A stretch of DNA of 64,000 bases from Phytopseudomonas daroniae (GTDB taxonomy: Bacteria > Pseudomonadota > Gammaproteobacteria > Pseudomonadales > Pseudomonadaceae), in contig NZ_QJUI01000002.1 in assembly GCF_004327285.1 (NCBI RefSeq), positions 186,001-250,000 of the forward strand. Reading direction: 5' to 3'. Positions 1 to 8,992 of the stretch are shown one piece after another (within the stretch, counting starts at the first letter, position 1; each line of letters starts with the position of its first letter). Under the pieces are notes generated by a model. The model was not told where the DNA came from and searched no databases. It saw only the letters and a list, made by a program, of their open reading frames with translations. The position numbers and the translations under genes are program-made.

Positions 1-24
1 ATCTGCGACTCTCCAGCGACGCTG

Positions 25-672
25 TTACTTGATAGCGCCGAACAACCAGGGCTGACGCTGCTGATAACCGACTTCGAAAGCGCGGATCGCGTCAGCGTCC
101 TGCAAGGTCAGGCCGATATCATCAAGGCCGTTGAGCAGGCAATGCTTGCGGAAGGCATCGACTTCGAAGCTGTACTGCACACCGTCAGGACGGGTCACGG
201 TTTGCGCCGCGAGATCGACGGTCAGTTGATAGCCTTCCTGGGCCTCGGCCTGCTCGAACAGTGCATCCACTTCGCTTTCCGCGAGGATGATCGGCAGCAG
301 GCCGTTCTTGAAGCTGTTGTTGAAGAAGATGTCGGCGAAGCTCGGCGCGATCACGGTGCGAAAACCGTATTCGTCCAGCGCCCAGGGTGCGTGTTCACGG
401 CTCGAGCCGCAGCCGAAGTTCTCGCGGGCCAACAGCACGCTGGCGCCCTGGTAGCGCGGGAAGTTCAGCACGAAATCCTTGTTGATCGGACGGTTGGAGT
501 TGTCCTGATTCGGCTGACCGACATCCAGGTAACGCCACTCGTCGAACAGGTTCGGGCCGAAGCCGGTGCGCTTGATCGACTTGAGAAACTGCTTGGGAAT
601 GATCTGGTCGGTATCGACGTTGGCACGATCGAGGGGAGCGACCAGGCCGGTGTGTTGAGTGAAAGGTGTCAT
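25..672 (-). CDS. leuD: 3-isopropylmalate dehydratase small subunit LeuD
   Basis: Small (swivelling-domain) subunit of isopropylmalate isomerase, which interconverts 2- and 3-isopropylmalate in cytosolic leucine biosynthesis as a complex with LeuC. The 215-residue length is normal for LeuD. The family signature [13 protein letters not shown] lies at about residues 87-99, and the N-terminus ([20 protein letters not shown]) is typical. It lies 10 bp downstream of leuC on the same strand, so the two are almost certainly one operon in the order leuC-leuD. Family and role are established knowledge; the operon is inferred from spacing. Confidence 0.97.
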   Translation of the reverse strand: MTPFTQHTGLVAPLDRANVDTDQIIPKQFLKSIKRTGFGPNLFDEWRYLDVGQPNQDNSNRPINKDFVLNFPRYQGASVLLARENFGCGSSREHAPWALDEYGFRTVIAPSFADIFFNNSFKNGLLPIILAESEVDALFEQAEAQEGYQLTVDLAAQTVTRPDGVQYSFEVDAFRKHCLLNGLDDIGLTLQDADAIRAFEVGYQQRQPWLFGAIK

Positions 673-682
673 GTCGTGCTCC

Positions 683-2110
683 TCAGGCCTGGATCAATTC
701 GCGAACGTCGATGAAGCGACCGGTCACCGCAGCAGCGGCGGCCATGGCCGGGCTGACCAGATGGGTACGGCCACCGGCGCCCTGGCGGCCTTCGAAGTTG
801 CGGTTGGAGGTCGATGCGCAATGCTCGCCGTTGCCGAGTTTGTCCGGGTTCATCGCCAGGCACATGGAGCAGCCTGGCTCACGCCATTCGAAACCGGCCT
901 CGATGAAGATCTTGTCCAGGCCTTCGCTTTCCGCCTGGGCCTTGACCAGACCAGAGCCCGGCACGACCAGCGCCTGCTTGATGGTACCCGCGACCTTGCG
1001 GCCCTTGGCCACCTCAGCGGCGGCGCGCAGATCCTCGATACGCGAGTTGGTGCAGGAGCCGATGAACACGCGATCCAGCTGGATATCGGTGATCGGCTGG
1101 TTGGCGGCGAGCCCCATGTACTTGAGGGCGCGGGTGATCGAATCCTTCTTCACCGGGTCGCTTTCGCGGGCCGGATCCGGCACGTTCTGGTCGACGGCCA
1201 GCACCATCTCTGGCGAAGTCCCCCAGCTGACTTGCGGCTTGATGTCTTCGGCACGCAGTTCGACCACGGTATCGAAATGCGCATCGGCATCGGACACCAG
1301 GTCGCGCCACAGGGTAACGGCCTGCTCCCAGTGCTCGCCTTTAGGCGAATACGGGCGGCCCTTGACGTAGGCCAGGGTCTTTTCGTCCACGGCCACAAGA
1401 CCGACACGAGCGCCAGCCTCGATGGACATGTTGCAGATGGTCATGCGCCCTTCGAGGGACAGCTCGCGGATCGCGCTGCCGGCGAACTCCAGCGCATGGC
1501 CGTTACCGCCGGCGGTGCCGATCTTGCCGATCACCGCGAGCACGATGTCCTTGGCGGTGACGCCGAATGGCAGCTTGCCTTCCACGCGCACCTGCATGTT
1601 CTTCATCTTCTTGGCGACCAGGCACTGGGTGGCGAGCACGTGCTCGACCTCGGACGTACCGATGCCGTGGGCCAGTGCGCCGAAAGCGCCATGGGTGGAG
1701 GTGTGCGAGTCGCCGCAGACCACGGTCATACCCGGCAGGGTGGCGCCCTGCTCCGGGCCGACCACGTGAACGATGCCCTGACGCACGTCGTTCATCTTGA
1801 ATTCGAGGATGCCGAAGTCGTCGCAGTTCTCGTCCAGAGTCTTGACCTGGATGCGCGAGACTTCATCGGCGATGGCGTCCAGGCCACCCAGGCGCTCGGC
1901 GCGGGTGGTCGGCACGTTGTGATCGGGCGTGGCGATGTTGGCATCGATGCGCCAGGGTTTGCGCTGGGCCAGACGCAGGCCTTCGAAAGCCTGGGGCGAC
2001 GTCACTTCGTGAAGAATGTGGCGGTCGATGTAGATCAGCGACGAACCGTCGTCGCGTCGCTTCACTTCGTGCATTTCCCACAACTTGTCGTAGAGCGTCT
2101 TGCCTGCCAT
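683..2110 (-). CDS. leuC: 3-isopropylmalate dehydratase large subunit LeuC
   Basis: Large, iron-sulfur subunit of isopropylmalate isomerase (leucine pathway). The reading frame extends further upstream, but [16 protein letters not shown] at 2110 is the conventional LeuC N-terminus and gives 475 residues. Cluster ligands are visible: Cys in GSCTNSR (about residue 353) and the CSMC pair (about 414 and 417). It is followed after 10 bp by leuD and is divergent from a LysR regulator starting at 2268. That arrangement suggests LysR control of leuCD, but no binding site was proven. Confidence 0.97.
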   Translation of the reverse strand: MAGKTLYDKLWEMHEVKRRDDGSSLIYIDRHILHEVTSPQAFEGLRLAQRKPWRIDANIATPDHNVPTTRAERLGGLDAIADEVSRIQVKTLDENCDDFGILEFKMNDVRQGIVHVVGPEQGATLPGMTVVCGDSHTSTHGAFGALAHGIGTSEVEHVLATQCLVAKKMKNMQVRVEGKLPFGVTAKDIVLAVIGKIGTAGGNGHALEFAGSAIRELSLEGRMTICNMSIEAGARVGLVAVDEKTLAYVKGRPYSPKGEHWEQAVTLWRDLVSDADAHFDTVVELRAEDIKPQVSWGTSPEMVLAVDQNVPDPARESDPVKKDSITRALKYMGLAANQPITDIQLDRVFIGSCTNSRIEDLRAAAEVAKGRKVAGTIKQALVVPGSGLVKAQAESEGLDKIFIEAGFEWREPGCSMCLAMNPDKLGNGEHCASTSNRNFEGRQGAGGRTHLVSPAMAAAAAVTGRFIDVRELIQA

Positions 2111-2267
2111 CAGCCTGTCCTCATCGGTCTTTCTATGCCCGGGCAATAGCCCTTTGGCTTATGGGGTAATGCTACGACCAGGCGTCAAATTACTCAAATT
2201 CATATTTTTCATCCAAAGCATTCCCTGACAGAATGCGAGAACCCTCGATTTCAGCCACGGACTCCCA
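2111..2267. promoter_or_regulatory. leuCD / LysR divergent intergenic region
   Basis: This 157-bp AT-richer gap separates the divergent leuC and LysR starts and must hold both promoters. A run around 2188-2215 (ATTACTCAAATTCATATTTT) is locally AT-rich and a plausible LysR or RNA polymerase contact, but I cannot assign a T-N11-A box with confidence. Confidence 0.4.
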
Positions 2268-3173
2268 ATGGATCTGGCCACCCTCAACGCCTTTATCGCC
2301 ATCGCCGAACTCGGCAGTTTTTCCGAGGCGGCGATGCGCCTGCACCTCACCCAGCCGGCGGTGAGCAAACGCATCGCCAGCCTGGAGCAACAGTTGCGGG
2401 TGCGCCTGTTCGACCGCCTGGGTCGCGAAGTGAGCCTGACCGAGGCAGGCCGCGCCTTGCTGCCGCGCGCTTACCAGATTCTCAACGTGCTGGAGGACAC
2501 ACGCCGCGCGCTGACCAACCTCAACGGCGAGATCACCGGTCGTCTGACCCTCGCGACCAGCCACCACATCGGCCTGCACCGCTTGCCGCCACTGCTGCGC
2601 GCCTTTACCCGCGCTTATCCGCAGGTAGCCCTGGACATCCAGTTTCTCGATTCGGAAGTGGCTTATGACGAGGTGTTCCATGGCCGCGCCGAACTGGCGG
2701 TGATCACCCTGGCGCCCGATACCCGGGAGCCGGTACGCGCCGTCGCGGTATGGGACGACCCGCTGGATTTCGTCACGGCTCCGGAGCATCCGCTGGCACA
2801 GAGCGGCGGCGTGACGCTGGCCGATGTCGCCCTGCACCCGGCAGTGTTTCCCGGCGGCAATACCTTTACCCACCACATCGTGCAGCGCCTGTTCGAGGCC
2901 GAAGACCTGACACCCAACATCGCCATGAGCACCAACTACCTGGAAACCATCAAGATGATGGTGTCCATCGGTCTGGCCTGGAGCGTGCTGCCGCGCACCA
3001 TGCTCGATGAACAGGTCGCCCGTCTGCCCCTGCCGGGCATTCAGCTGTCGCGCCAGCTGGGCTATATCGTGCATACGGAACGCACCCTATCCAACGCGGC
3101 CAGAGCCTTCATGCAGTTGCTCGACAGCCAGCGTGACAATCTTGCTTTCGCGCCCGGGCAACGGCTAACGTGA
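2268..3173 (+). CDS. LysR-family transcriptional regulator
   Basis: This 301-residue protein has the LysR layout. The winged helix-turn-helix is at about residues 1-60 (DLATLNAFIAIAELGSFSEA, then LTQPAVSKRIASLEQQL), followed by a periplasmic-binding-protein-like effector domain. It is transcribed divergently from leuCD. Conserved position next to leuC suggests a link to leucine metabolism, but the effector is unknown and other targets are possible. The start is ATG after a weak ribosome-binding site. Confidence 0.92.
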   Translation: MDLATLNAFIAIAELGSFSEAAMRLHLTQPAVSKRIASLEQQLRVRLFDRLGREVSLTEAGRALLPRAYQILNVLEDTRRALTNLNGEITGRLTLATSHHIGLHRLPPLLRAFTRAYPQVALDIQFLDSEVAYDEVFHGRAELAVITLAPDTREPVRAVAVWDDPLDFVTAPEHPLAQSGGVTLADVALHPAVFPGGNTFTHHIVQRLFEAEDLTPNIAMSTNYLETIKMMVSIGLAWSVLPRTMLDEQVARLPLPGIQLSRQLGYIVHTERTLSNAARAFMQLLDSQRDNLAFAPGQRLT

Positions 3174-3261
3174 TACCTATGCAGGCTATCCGTCGCGCAT
3201 CATGCTGCGCGACGGATAGCCTCACTGCATGTTCTGCCGTCCTTTTTGTAGAGGAAGGGTT

Positions 3262-6189
3262 ATGGGCAACTCCAATGACAAACGCCCGCCATTGCCCTAC
3301 GTCCCGGCGCTCGACCCTGCCGAGTTCGAGAAGACCTGGCACGACTCCCAACATCTGCTGGCCGCCCTCAATGGCGCCGGGCTGGGTGCCTGGTTCTGGA
3401 ATATCGACACGGGCGAAGTCAACTGGTCGCGCGGAGCGCAGAAGCTGTTTGGCCTCGACCCCAACAGCCCGCTGAGCGCTCCTGTCGATTACATCGCACT
3501 GATCCCTGAAGAAGACCGCAGCGAAGTCCTGCGCATGTTCCAGGCCGTGCTCGACGGCTCGCCCAATCCAGAGCCGATCCGCCACCGCATCCACTGGCCG
3601 GATGGCAGCCTGCACTGGCTGGAAATCACCGGAAGCCTGCAGGCTGGTGACGCAGGCCACCACAGGATGTTCGGGGTAATCCGCGACATCAGCCGCCAAC
3701 GCACCCAGGAACAGGCCTTGGCCGATAGCCAGGAGCGCCTGCGCATGGCGCTCGAGTCGGCTGATCTGGGCACCTGGGACTGGCACATTCCCAGCAACAC
3801 CATGTTCACCTCGTCACGCGCGGCCACTTTGCACGGACTACCGGCCGAACCCTTCCACGGCCCCTTCCTGGATTTTTTCGTCCACGTACCCATGAATGAC
3901 CGCCAGACCATGCGTCAGGCTTACCGGGATTTGCTGTCGAACAATGGCCAGGACTATCAGGTCACCTATCGCACGGTGTACCCGGACAAGCAGGTGCATT
4001 ATCTGGAGAGCACCGCCAAACTCTATCGTGATGCCCAGAACCAGCCCGTACGCATGACCGGCATCCTCATCGACATCAGCGAACGCACCCTGCGCGAACA
4101 GCGCCTGCAGGCTTCCGAGCGCAAATTCGCCACCGTGTTCCAGGCCAGCCCGGATCCAATCTGCGTGACCACACTGCCGCACGGCCGCATTCTGGAGATC
4201 AACCCGGCCTTTAGCCAGGCGTTCGGCTGGCGCTCCGCGGAAATCACCGGGCGCAATATTTTCAAGCTCAAGCCCTGGCAAGCCTTGCCAGAAGCCTCGG
4301 GCCTGCGTCAGAAAATCTTCAACGGTACGGATCTCACCGACGAACGCATCGACCTGCTCGACCCCCAAGGCCATAGCATGACCTGCGTGGTGTCATGCCG
4401 ACGCCTGGAGCTCAGCGGGCAACCCTGCGTGCTGACCACCTTTCGCGACATCACCGAGCAGCAGCGTGCTGAAGCAGCGCTCAAGGCCAGCCAGGAGAAA
4501 TTCTCCAAGGCCTTTCACTCCAGCCCGGACGCCATCACCATCACCACCCGTGACAGCGGCCGTTATATCGAGGTCAACGACGGCTTCACCCGCCTCACCG
4601 GCTACAGTGCTGACGAGGTAGTTGGCCGAACCTCCGCGGAGCTGGATATCTGGGCCGATACGGAACAGCGCCAGCGCATGCTCGATACGCTGCGTGACGA
4701 CGGACACATCCAGCGTATGGAAATGCGCGCCTGGGATCGCGACGGTCGCCATCTGGAGGTCGAAGTGTCGGTCGAGCAGATCGAACTGGATGGGCAACCC
4801 TGCCTGCTGCTCACCGCCCGCGATATTGGCGAGCTCAAGGCTGCCCAGGCGCAGATCCAGCACCTGGCCTATCACGATCCACTGACCAACCTGCCCAACC
4901 GCGCCCTGCTGATGGATCGCCTGACCCAGCAGATCGCCCTGCTGCAACGCCACGGCTTGCGCGGTGCCCTGCTGTTTCTCGACCTCGATCACTTCAAGCA
5001 CATCAACGATTCGCTCGGCCACCCGGTCGGCGATGCGGTACTCAAGCTGGTCACCGCACGCCTGGAAGTCAGCGTGCGCGAGGAGGACACCGTGGCCCGC
5101 CTGGGCGGTGACGAGTTCGTGGTGCTGCTGACCGGTATCGAGGGCAAGCTCAACCAGGTCATCAGCCATGCCCGCAGCGCTGCCGACAAGCTGCGCAAAC
5201 TGCTGACCGAGCCGATGCTGCTCGATGGTCACCGCCTGCAGGTGACACCAAGCATTGGCATCGCGCTGATCCCGGATCACGGTCAGACCCCGGCCGACCT
5301 GCTCAAGCGCGCTGACATCGCCCTGTATCGCGCCAAGGATTCCGGCCGTAATGCCGTTCAGCTGTTCCACAGCACCATGCAACACGCCGCCAGCGAACGC
5401 TTGCGCCTGGAGAACGAGCTGCGCCTGGCCCTGTCCCGCGGCGAATTCGAGCTTTATTTCCAACCCCAGGTGGACGCACGCAACGACCAGATCATCGGCG
5501 CCGAAGCACTACTGCGCTGGGCCCATCCAACCCTTGGCGAACAGTCACCAGCGCTGTTCATCCACGTGCTGGAGGAAAGCGGGCTGATCCTGGAGATCGG
5601 TGCCTGGGTGATGGTCGAAGCCTGCCATGTCTGCGCCCAGTTGCTGGAAGAGCACATCATCGATGAGCACTTCAGTCTCTGCGTGAATATCAGCACCCGG
5701 CAGTTCCGCCAGAACGATTTCGTCGAGCGGGTAGAGCAATGCCTGCTCAAGAACAAACTGCCATTGGGCATGCTCAAGCTGGAGATCACCGAAGGTATCG
5801 TCATCCAGGACATCGACGACACCATCGCCAAGATGAATCGCCTGCGGCAGCTGGGCGTGAGCTTCGCCATGGACGATTTCGGTACCGGCTACTCGTCGCT
5901 CACCTACCTCAAGCGCCTGCCGGTGGACGTACTGAAGATCGATCAATCGTTCGTGCGCGACGCCACCAGCAATTCCAGCGATGCGGAAATCATCCGCGCT
6001 GTCGTAGCGCTTGGCTTGAGCCTGGGCCTGGAGGTCATCGCCGAGGGCGTGGAGCAGCAGAGCCAGCTGGACTTCCTGCAAAGCCAGGGCTGCCACTGTT
6101 ATCAGGGTTACCTGTTCAGCCGGCCACAGCCACTGGCCGAGTTCCGCGCCCTGCTGGCCCATACCAGCCAGCGCCCGCGGCTCGACTGA
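3262..6189 (+). CDS. PAS-PAS-PAS-PAS-GGDEF-EAL cyclic-di-GMP protein
   Basis: Predicted 975-residue soluble signalling protein. I chose ATG 3262 (MGNSNDKRPP) because GAGGAAGG lies just upstream; an earlier in-frame ATG at 3229 lacks this. Four tandem PAS/PAC sensor units cover about residues 30-530 (repeated PAC-type endings such as FGVIRDISRQ, TGILIDISER, TTFRDITEQQ, LTARDIGELK). The GGDEF domain has an intact A-site (RLGGDEF, about 613-619) and an RxxD inhibitory I-site (REED) five residues before it. The EAL domain keeps EALLRW (about 748) and DDFGTGYSSL (about 871). Both cyclase and phosphodiesterase sites therefore look intact; which activity dominates cannot be read from sequence. No transmembrane segment is obvious. 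Confidence 0.95.
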   Translation: MGNSNDKRPPLPYVPALDPAEFEKTWHDSQHLLAALNGAGLGAWFWNIDTGEVNWSRGAQKLFGLDPNSPLSAPVDYIALIPEEDRSEVLRMFQAVLDGSPNPEPIRHRIHWPDGSLHWLEITGSLQAGDAGHHRMFGVIRDISRQRTQEQALADSQERLRMALESADLGTWDWHIPSNTMFTSSRAATLHGLPAEPFHGPFLDFFVHVPMNDRQTMRQAYRDLLSNNGQDYQVTYRTVYPDKQVHYLESTAKLYRDAQNQPVRMTGILIDISERTLREQRLQASERKFATVFQASPDPICVTTLPHGRILEINPAFSQAFGWRSAEITGRNIFKLKPWQALPEASGLRQKIFNGTDLTDERIDLLDPQGHSMTCVVSCRRLELSGQPCVLTTFRDITEQQRAEAALKASQEKFSKAFHSSPDAITITTRDSGRYIEVNDGFTRLTGYSADEVVGRTSAELDIWADTEQRQRMLDTLRDDGHIQRMEMRAWDRDGRHLEVEVSVEQIELDGQPCLLLTARDIGELKAAQAQIQHLAYHDPLTNLPNRALLMDRLTQQIALLQRHGLRGALLFLDLDHFKHINDSLGHPVGDAVLKLVTARLEVSVREEDTVARLGGDEFVVLLTGIEGKLNQVISHARSAADKLRKLLTEPMLLDGHRLQVTPSIGIALIPDHGQTPADLLKRADIALYRAKDSGRNAVQLFHSTMQHAASERLRLENELRLALSRGEFELYFQPQVDARNDQIIGAEALLRWAHPTLGEQSPALFIHVLEESGLILEIGAWVMVEACHVCAQLLEEHIIDEHFSLCVNISTRQFRQNDFVERVEQCLLKNKLPLGMLKLEITEGIVIQDIDDTIAKMNRLRQLGVSFAMDDFGTGYSSLTYLKRLPVDVLKIDQSFVRDATSNSSDAEIIRAVVALGLSLGLEVIAEGVEQQSQLDFLQSQGCHCYQGYLFSRPQPLAEFRALLAHTSQRPRLD

Positions 6190-6195
6190 AACAGA

Positions 6196-6218
6196 AAAGG
6201 CGCCACGCGGGCGCCTTT
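6196..6218. terminator. bidirectional Rho-independent terminator
   Basis: Hairpin AAAGGCGCC-acgc-GGGCGCCTTT between the convergent GGDEF/EAL gene and ibpA. The A- and T-rich flanks allow it to work in both directions. Confidence 0.85.
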
Positions 6219-6242
6219 CTGGCTGATTGCCGAAGCGGGAGA

Positions 6243-6689
6243 TCAGCTCTCCAGCGCCGGGCGCGCAGCACCGATGGGAATGCGCTTGGCTTTGGCCTCT
6301 TCTGGAACCAGGCGCTCCAGCTCGATGTTGAGCAGGCCATTGACCAGGCTGGCACCCTTGACTTCGATATGGTCGGCCAGGCGGAACGACAGCTTGAAGG
6401 AACGCTGGGCGATCCCCTGATACAGGTAGGTGACATTCTCGCCATTGCCTGCGCGCTTGCCCCCGGTCACGGTCAGCACGCCGCGCTCGACTTGCAGATC
6501 CAGGTCTTCATCCTGGAAGCCGGCCGCTGCGATGACGATGCGGTATTGATCGTCGGCATGCTTCTCGACGTTGTAAGGGGGATAGCTGCTGCCCGTCTCG
6601 TTGCGCATCGCCGACTCGAACAGGTCGTTGAAACGGTCGAAACCGATGGACTGACGAAACAGCGGGGTCATGGAAAATGCATTGCTCAT
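6243..6689 (-). CDS. ibpA: small heat-shock protein (IbpA type, Hsp20)
   Basis: 148-residue cytosolic holdase chaperone. The alpha-crystallin domain spans about residues 35-125, including the G-V-L-T-V strand. The N-terminus (FRQSIGFDRFNDLFESA) and YPPYNVE motif are characteristic of proteobacterial IbpA. The C-terminal RIPIG supplies the I-x-I motif used for oligomer assembly. The start codon is preceded by AGGAGC, which is locked in a ROSE-like hairpin (separate entry). A 269-bp inverted-repeat element sits 31 bp upstream of the start codon, inside the predicted leader. Expression is expected to depend on sigma-32 and the RNA thermometer; the effect of the insertion is unknown. Confidence 0.95.
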   Translation of the reverse strand: MSNAFSMTPLFRQSIGFDRFNDLFESAMRNETGSSYPPYNVEKHADDQYRIVIAAAGFQDEDLDLQVERGVLTVTGGKRAGNGENVTYLYQGIAQRSFKLSFRLADHIEVKGASLVNGLLNIELERLVPEEAKAKRIPIGAARPALES

Positions 6690-6696
6690 GGTAAAG

Positions 6697-6715
6697 CTCC
6701 TGATTTTTCAGCGAG
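6697..6715 (-). promoter_or_regulatory. ROSE-type RNA thermometer hairpin at the ibpA start
   Basis: On the ibpA mRNA strand this folds as CUC-[G]-CUGA-AAAA-UCAG-GAG. A seven-base-pair stem has one bulged G, and its 3' arm is the Shine-Dalgarno AGGAG. The 5' arm contains UCGCU, matching the conserved U(U/C)GCU motif of ROSE elements that control small heat-shock genes. Seen directly in sequence; thermometer function is inferred from the family. Confidence 0.75.
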
Positions 6716-6720
6716 TGAAT

Positions 6721-6989
6721 TAGGGTCTGTTGACGTTTCACGCACGGCCGCGCCGGAGCCCGTTTTGCCGCGAGGCAAGGCACGAGCTGCGAAGTTTGGC
6801 TGGCCAAATGAGCCGGCGAGAAACGCAGCATCGCGGTAAAACGGGCCCGGCCCTACGGGTTGCGCGGGAAATCTCGCCATGCGTTGTTGGAGGACTTGGC
6901 AAGGGAACGACCATTACCGGCGTCCTCCGCCTAGCCTGGCGAGATTTCTCGCGGCAACGCGGCTCGCGCTGAAACGTCAACAGACCCTA
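6721..6989. mobile_element. MITE-like element, 269 bp, perfect 20-bp terminal inverted repeats
   Basis: Both ends carry TAGGGTCTGTTGACGTTTCA as an exact inverted repeat (6721-6740 and 6970-6989). The interior has no convincing gene. It is built from two large imperfect inverted repeats: a CCCGTTTT-GCCGCGA type arm pair within about 6760-6845, and a GAAATCTCGCCA arm pair within about 6865-6955. The terminal TA at each end suggests TA target duplication, as seen with IS630/IS5-type transposases, so it is probably mobilised in trans. A solitary similar end lies at 9964-9983. The family name is not known to me. Confidence 0.8.
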
Positions 6990-6991
6990 GG

Positions 6992-7018
6992 TGCGAGACC
7001 CGACTTCGGCATCCCGCA
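6992..7018 (-). promoter_or_regulatory. upstream stem-loop of the ibpA leader
   Basis: On the ibpA mRNA strand, UGCGGGA pairs with UCUCGCA over seven base pairs, with a further CCGA/UCGG inner stem. It lies between the predicted sigma-32 start site and the inserted element, as the first hairpin of a two-hairpin ROSE leader would. Fold is predicted by eye only. Confidence 0.5.
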
Positions 7019-7027
7019 GTGCTAAAA

Positions 7028-7053
7028 ATATGGCTGCCCGAAAAAATTTCAAG
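7028..7053 (-). promoter_or_regulatory. sigma-32-like promoter for ibpA
   Basis: Minus strand reads CTTGAA-N14-CCATAT, close to the heat-shock consensus CTTGAAA-N(11-15)-CCCCATnT. It lies about 340 bp upstream of the ibpA start as the sequence stands. It would be only about 70 bp upstream without the 269-bp element. Confidence 0.65.
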
Positions 7054-7079
7054 GGCCGGCAAAAAAGGGAGTTTTCACG

Positions 7080-7826
7080 ATGAGCAAAGTGATTCTGATC
7101 ACCGGCGCCAGCCGTGGTATCGGCGCCGCCACCGCCCGCCTGGCCGCGCAACGCGGCTATGCGGTGGCGATCAACTATCGCCAGCAGGCCGGTGCGGCCG
7201 AAGAGCTGGTCAGCGAGATCACTCGCGCCGGCGGTAGAGCCCTGGCGTTGCAGGCCGATGTGGCGAACGAGACGGAGGTCAGGCGCCTGTTCGCCACCGT
7301 CGATGAGCGCCTGGGCCGGTTTGACGTGCTGGTCAACAATGCCGGCATCCTGGAGCAACAGATGCGCCTGGAGGCGATGACCCTGGAACGCTGGCAGCGG
7401 GTCTTCGCCACCAATGTGTTCGGCAGCTTTCTGTGCAGCCGCGAAGCGGTGAAACGCATGTCCACCCGCCAGGGCGGACGCGGCGGCGCCATCGTCAACG
7501 TGTCGTCGATCGCCGCCCGCCTGGGCGCGCCTGAGGAATATATCGACTACGCCGCCGCCAAGGGAGCCGTGGACAGCATGACGGTTGGGCTGGCCAAGGA
7601 ACTGGCCGCCGATGGCATCCGCGTCAATGCCGTGCGCCCCGGCGTGATCGACACCGAGATCCATGCCAGCGGTGGCGAACCGGAGCGCGTCGCCCGTATT
7701 GCCAAGAGCATCCCTCTGGCTCGGGGCGGGCTCGCCGAGGAAGTGGCCGAAGCGATCCTGTGGCTGGCCAGCGACCAGGCTTCCTACACCAGCGGCACCC
7801 TGCTCGACGTCAGCGGTGGCCGTTGA
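7080..7826 (+). CDS. SDR-family NAD(P)-dependent oxidoreductase
   Basis: 248-residue classical short-chain dehydrogenase. The cofactor motif TGASRGIG is at about residues 8-15, NNAG at about 90, the catalytic Ser in the VNVSSIAA strand, and YAAAK (catalytic Tyr/Lys) at about 160-164. The C-terminus (YTSGTLLDVSGGR) is typical. Substrate is not predictable. The ribosome-binding site GGGAG lies about 9 bases before ATG. It is divergent from ibpA and shares its promoter region; it converges on dusC. Confidence 0.92.
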   Translation: MSKVILITGASRGIGAATARLAAQRGYAVAINYRQQAGAAEELVSEITRAGGRALALQADVANETEVRRLFATVDERLGRFDVLVNNAGILEQQMRLEAMTLERWQRVFATNVFGSFLCSREAVKRMSTRQGGRGGAIVNVSSIAARLGAPEEYIDYAAAKGAVDSMTVGLAKELAADGIRVNAVRPGVIDTEIHASGGEPERVARIAKSIPLARGGLAEEVAEAILWLASDQASYTSGTLLDVSGGR

Positions 7827-7836
7827 GTCGCCTTGG

Positions 7837-8817
7837 CTAAACCGCCTGACGGTCGTCCTGCTCGCGCGGCGCAAAGGCTACGCCGAGTAATGCGTCGATA
7901 TGTTCGCAACTGGTTTCCCGGCGCAATTTAGCGAACAACTCCACGGCCTGCGGATAGCTGCGCGTGAGCATGGCCAACCATTGCTTCAGGCGCCCCGGTG
8001 CATAGCGCGGGGAAATCTTGCGCCGTGCCTGTAGCCAGAAATCCGCCAGCAGCGGCTGCAGCTCCTCCCAGGTCATGACTCCGGCGTCCTGCCCTGCCCG
8101 CGCGGCGGCGATCTGCCGCGCCAGGTCGGGCCGCGCCACCACGCCGCGACCGAGCATGATGTCCTCGACGCCGCTCACCTCACGACAGCGCCGCCAGTCG
8201 TCCAGCGACCAGATATCGCCGTTGGCGTACACCGGAACCGCCACGGCCTCCTGCACCCGCGCCACCCACTCCCAATGGGCTGGCGGCTTGTAGCCCTCGA
8301 CCTTGGTACGCGCATGCACGACGATCTGCGAAGCGCCGCCCTCGGCCAGCGCCTGGGCACAATCGATGGCCCAGTCCTTGTGATCGAAGCCCAGGCGCAT
8401 CTTGGCCGTGACGGGAATGGCGGCCGGCACGCAGCGGCGCACCTCACGCAGAATCGCGTGCAGCAATTCCGGCTCCTTGAGCAACACCGCTCCGCCCCGC
8501 GACTTGTTGACGGTCTTGGCCGGGCAGCCGAAGTTGAGGTCGATCACCGGCGCACCCAGGGTGCAGGCGTAGGCCGCATTGTCACCGAGGCACTGGGGGT
8601 CGGAGCCGAGCAACTGCACGCGCAGCGGTGTGCCCGCGGCGGTTCTTGCGCCGTTGAACAGCTCCGGGGCCAGCTTGCGATATGTAGATCGCGGTAGCAC
8701 GCGGTCAGTGACCCGGATGAACTCGGTCACGCACCAGTCGATACCACCGACCCGGGTCAGCACATCGCGAAGGATTTCATCGACCAATCCTTCCATGGGC
8801 GCCAGGGCGATCTGCAT
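7837..8817 (-). CDS. dusC: tRNA-dihydrouridine synthase DusC
   Basis: 326-residue FMN enzyme reducing a specific tRNA uridine to dihydrouridine. The start at 8817 gives the family N-terminus [20 protein letters not shown]; the frame stays open further upstream without homology. The catalytic Cys is in [15 protein letters not shown]. The [16 protein letters not shown] segment and overall similarity to E. coli DusC support the C subfamily over A/B. The stop lies 10 bp from that of the SDR gene, with which it converges. Confidence 0.92.
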   Translation of the reverse strand: MQIALAPMEGLVDEILRDVLTRVGGIDWCVTEFIRVTDRVLPRSTYRKLAPELFNGARTAAGTPLRVQLLGSDPQCLGDNAAYACTLGAPVIDLNFGCPAKTVNKSRGGAVLLKEPELLHAILREVRRCVPAAIPVTAKMRLGFDHKDWAIDCAQALAEGGASQIVVHARTKVEGYKPPAHWEWVARVQEAVAVPVYANGDIWSLDDWRRCREVSGVEDIMLGRGVVARPDLARQIAAARAGQDAGVMTWEELQPLLADFWLQARRKISPRYAPGRLKQWLAMLTRSYPQAVELFAKLRRETSCEHIDALLGVAFAPREQDDRQAV

Positions 8818-8992
8818 AGCTGTTCTCTCGAAAAATGGCGGAATCCTGGAAAGTCGCAAGGCACGCCAACGACTACTTCAAAGCGGCGCGTAGTGTAGCG
8901 GTGCCCAGCCGGGCAGCACAGCCACCGGCGAGCTGAACATCCGCCAGCCACTCGCAGTCCATTGCAGTATCGATCCATTGCCTGGAGCCACC

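Noticed and set aside
659..2149. 496-codon plus-strand frame opposite leuC
   Set aside because: Antisense shadow of leuC, rich in His/Gly/Asp/Leu as expected from reverse-complemented GC-rich codons.
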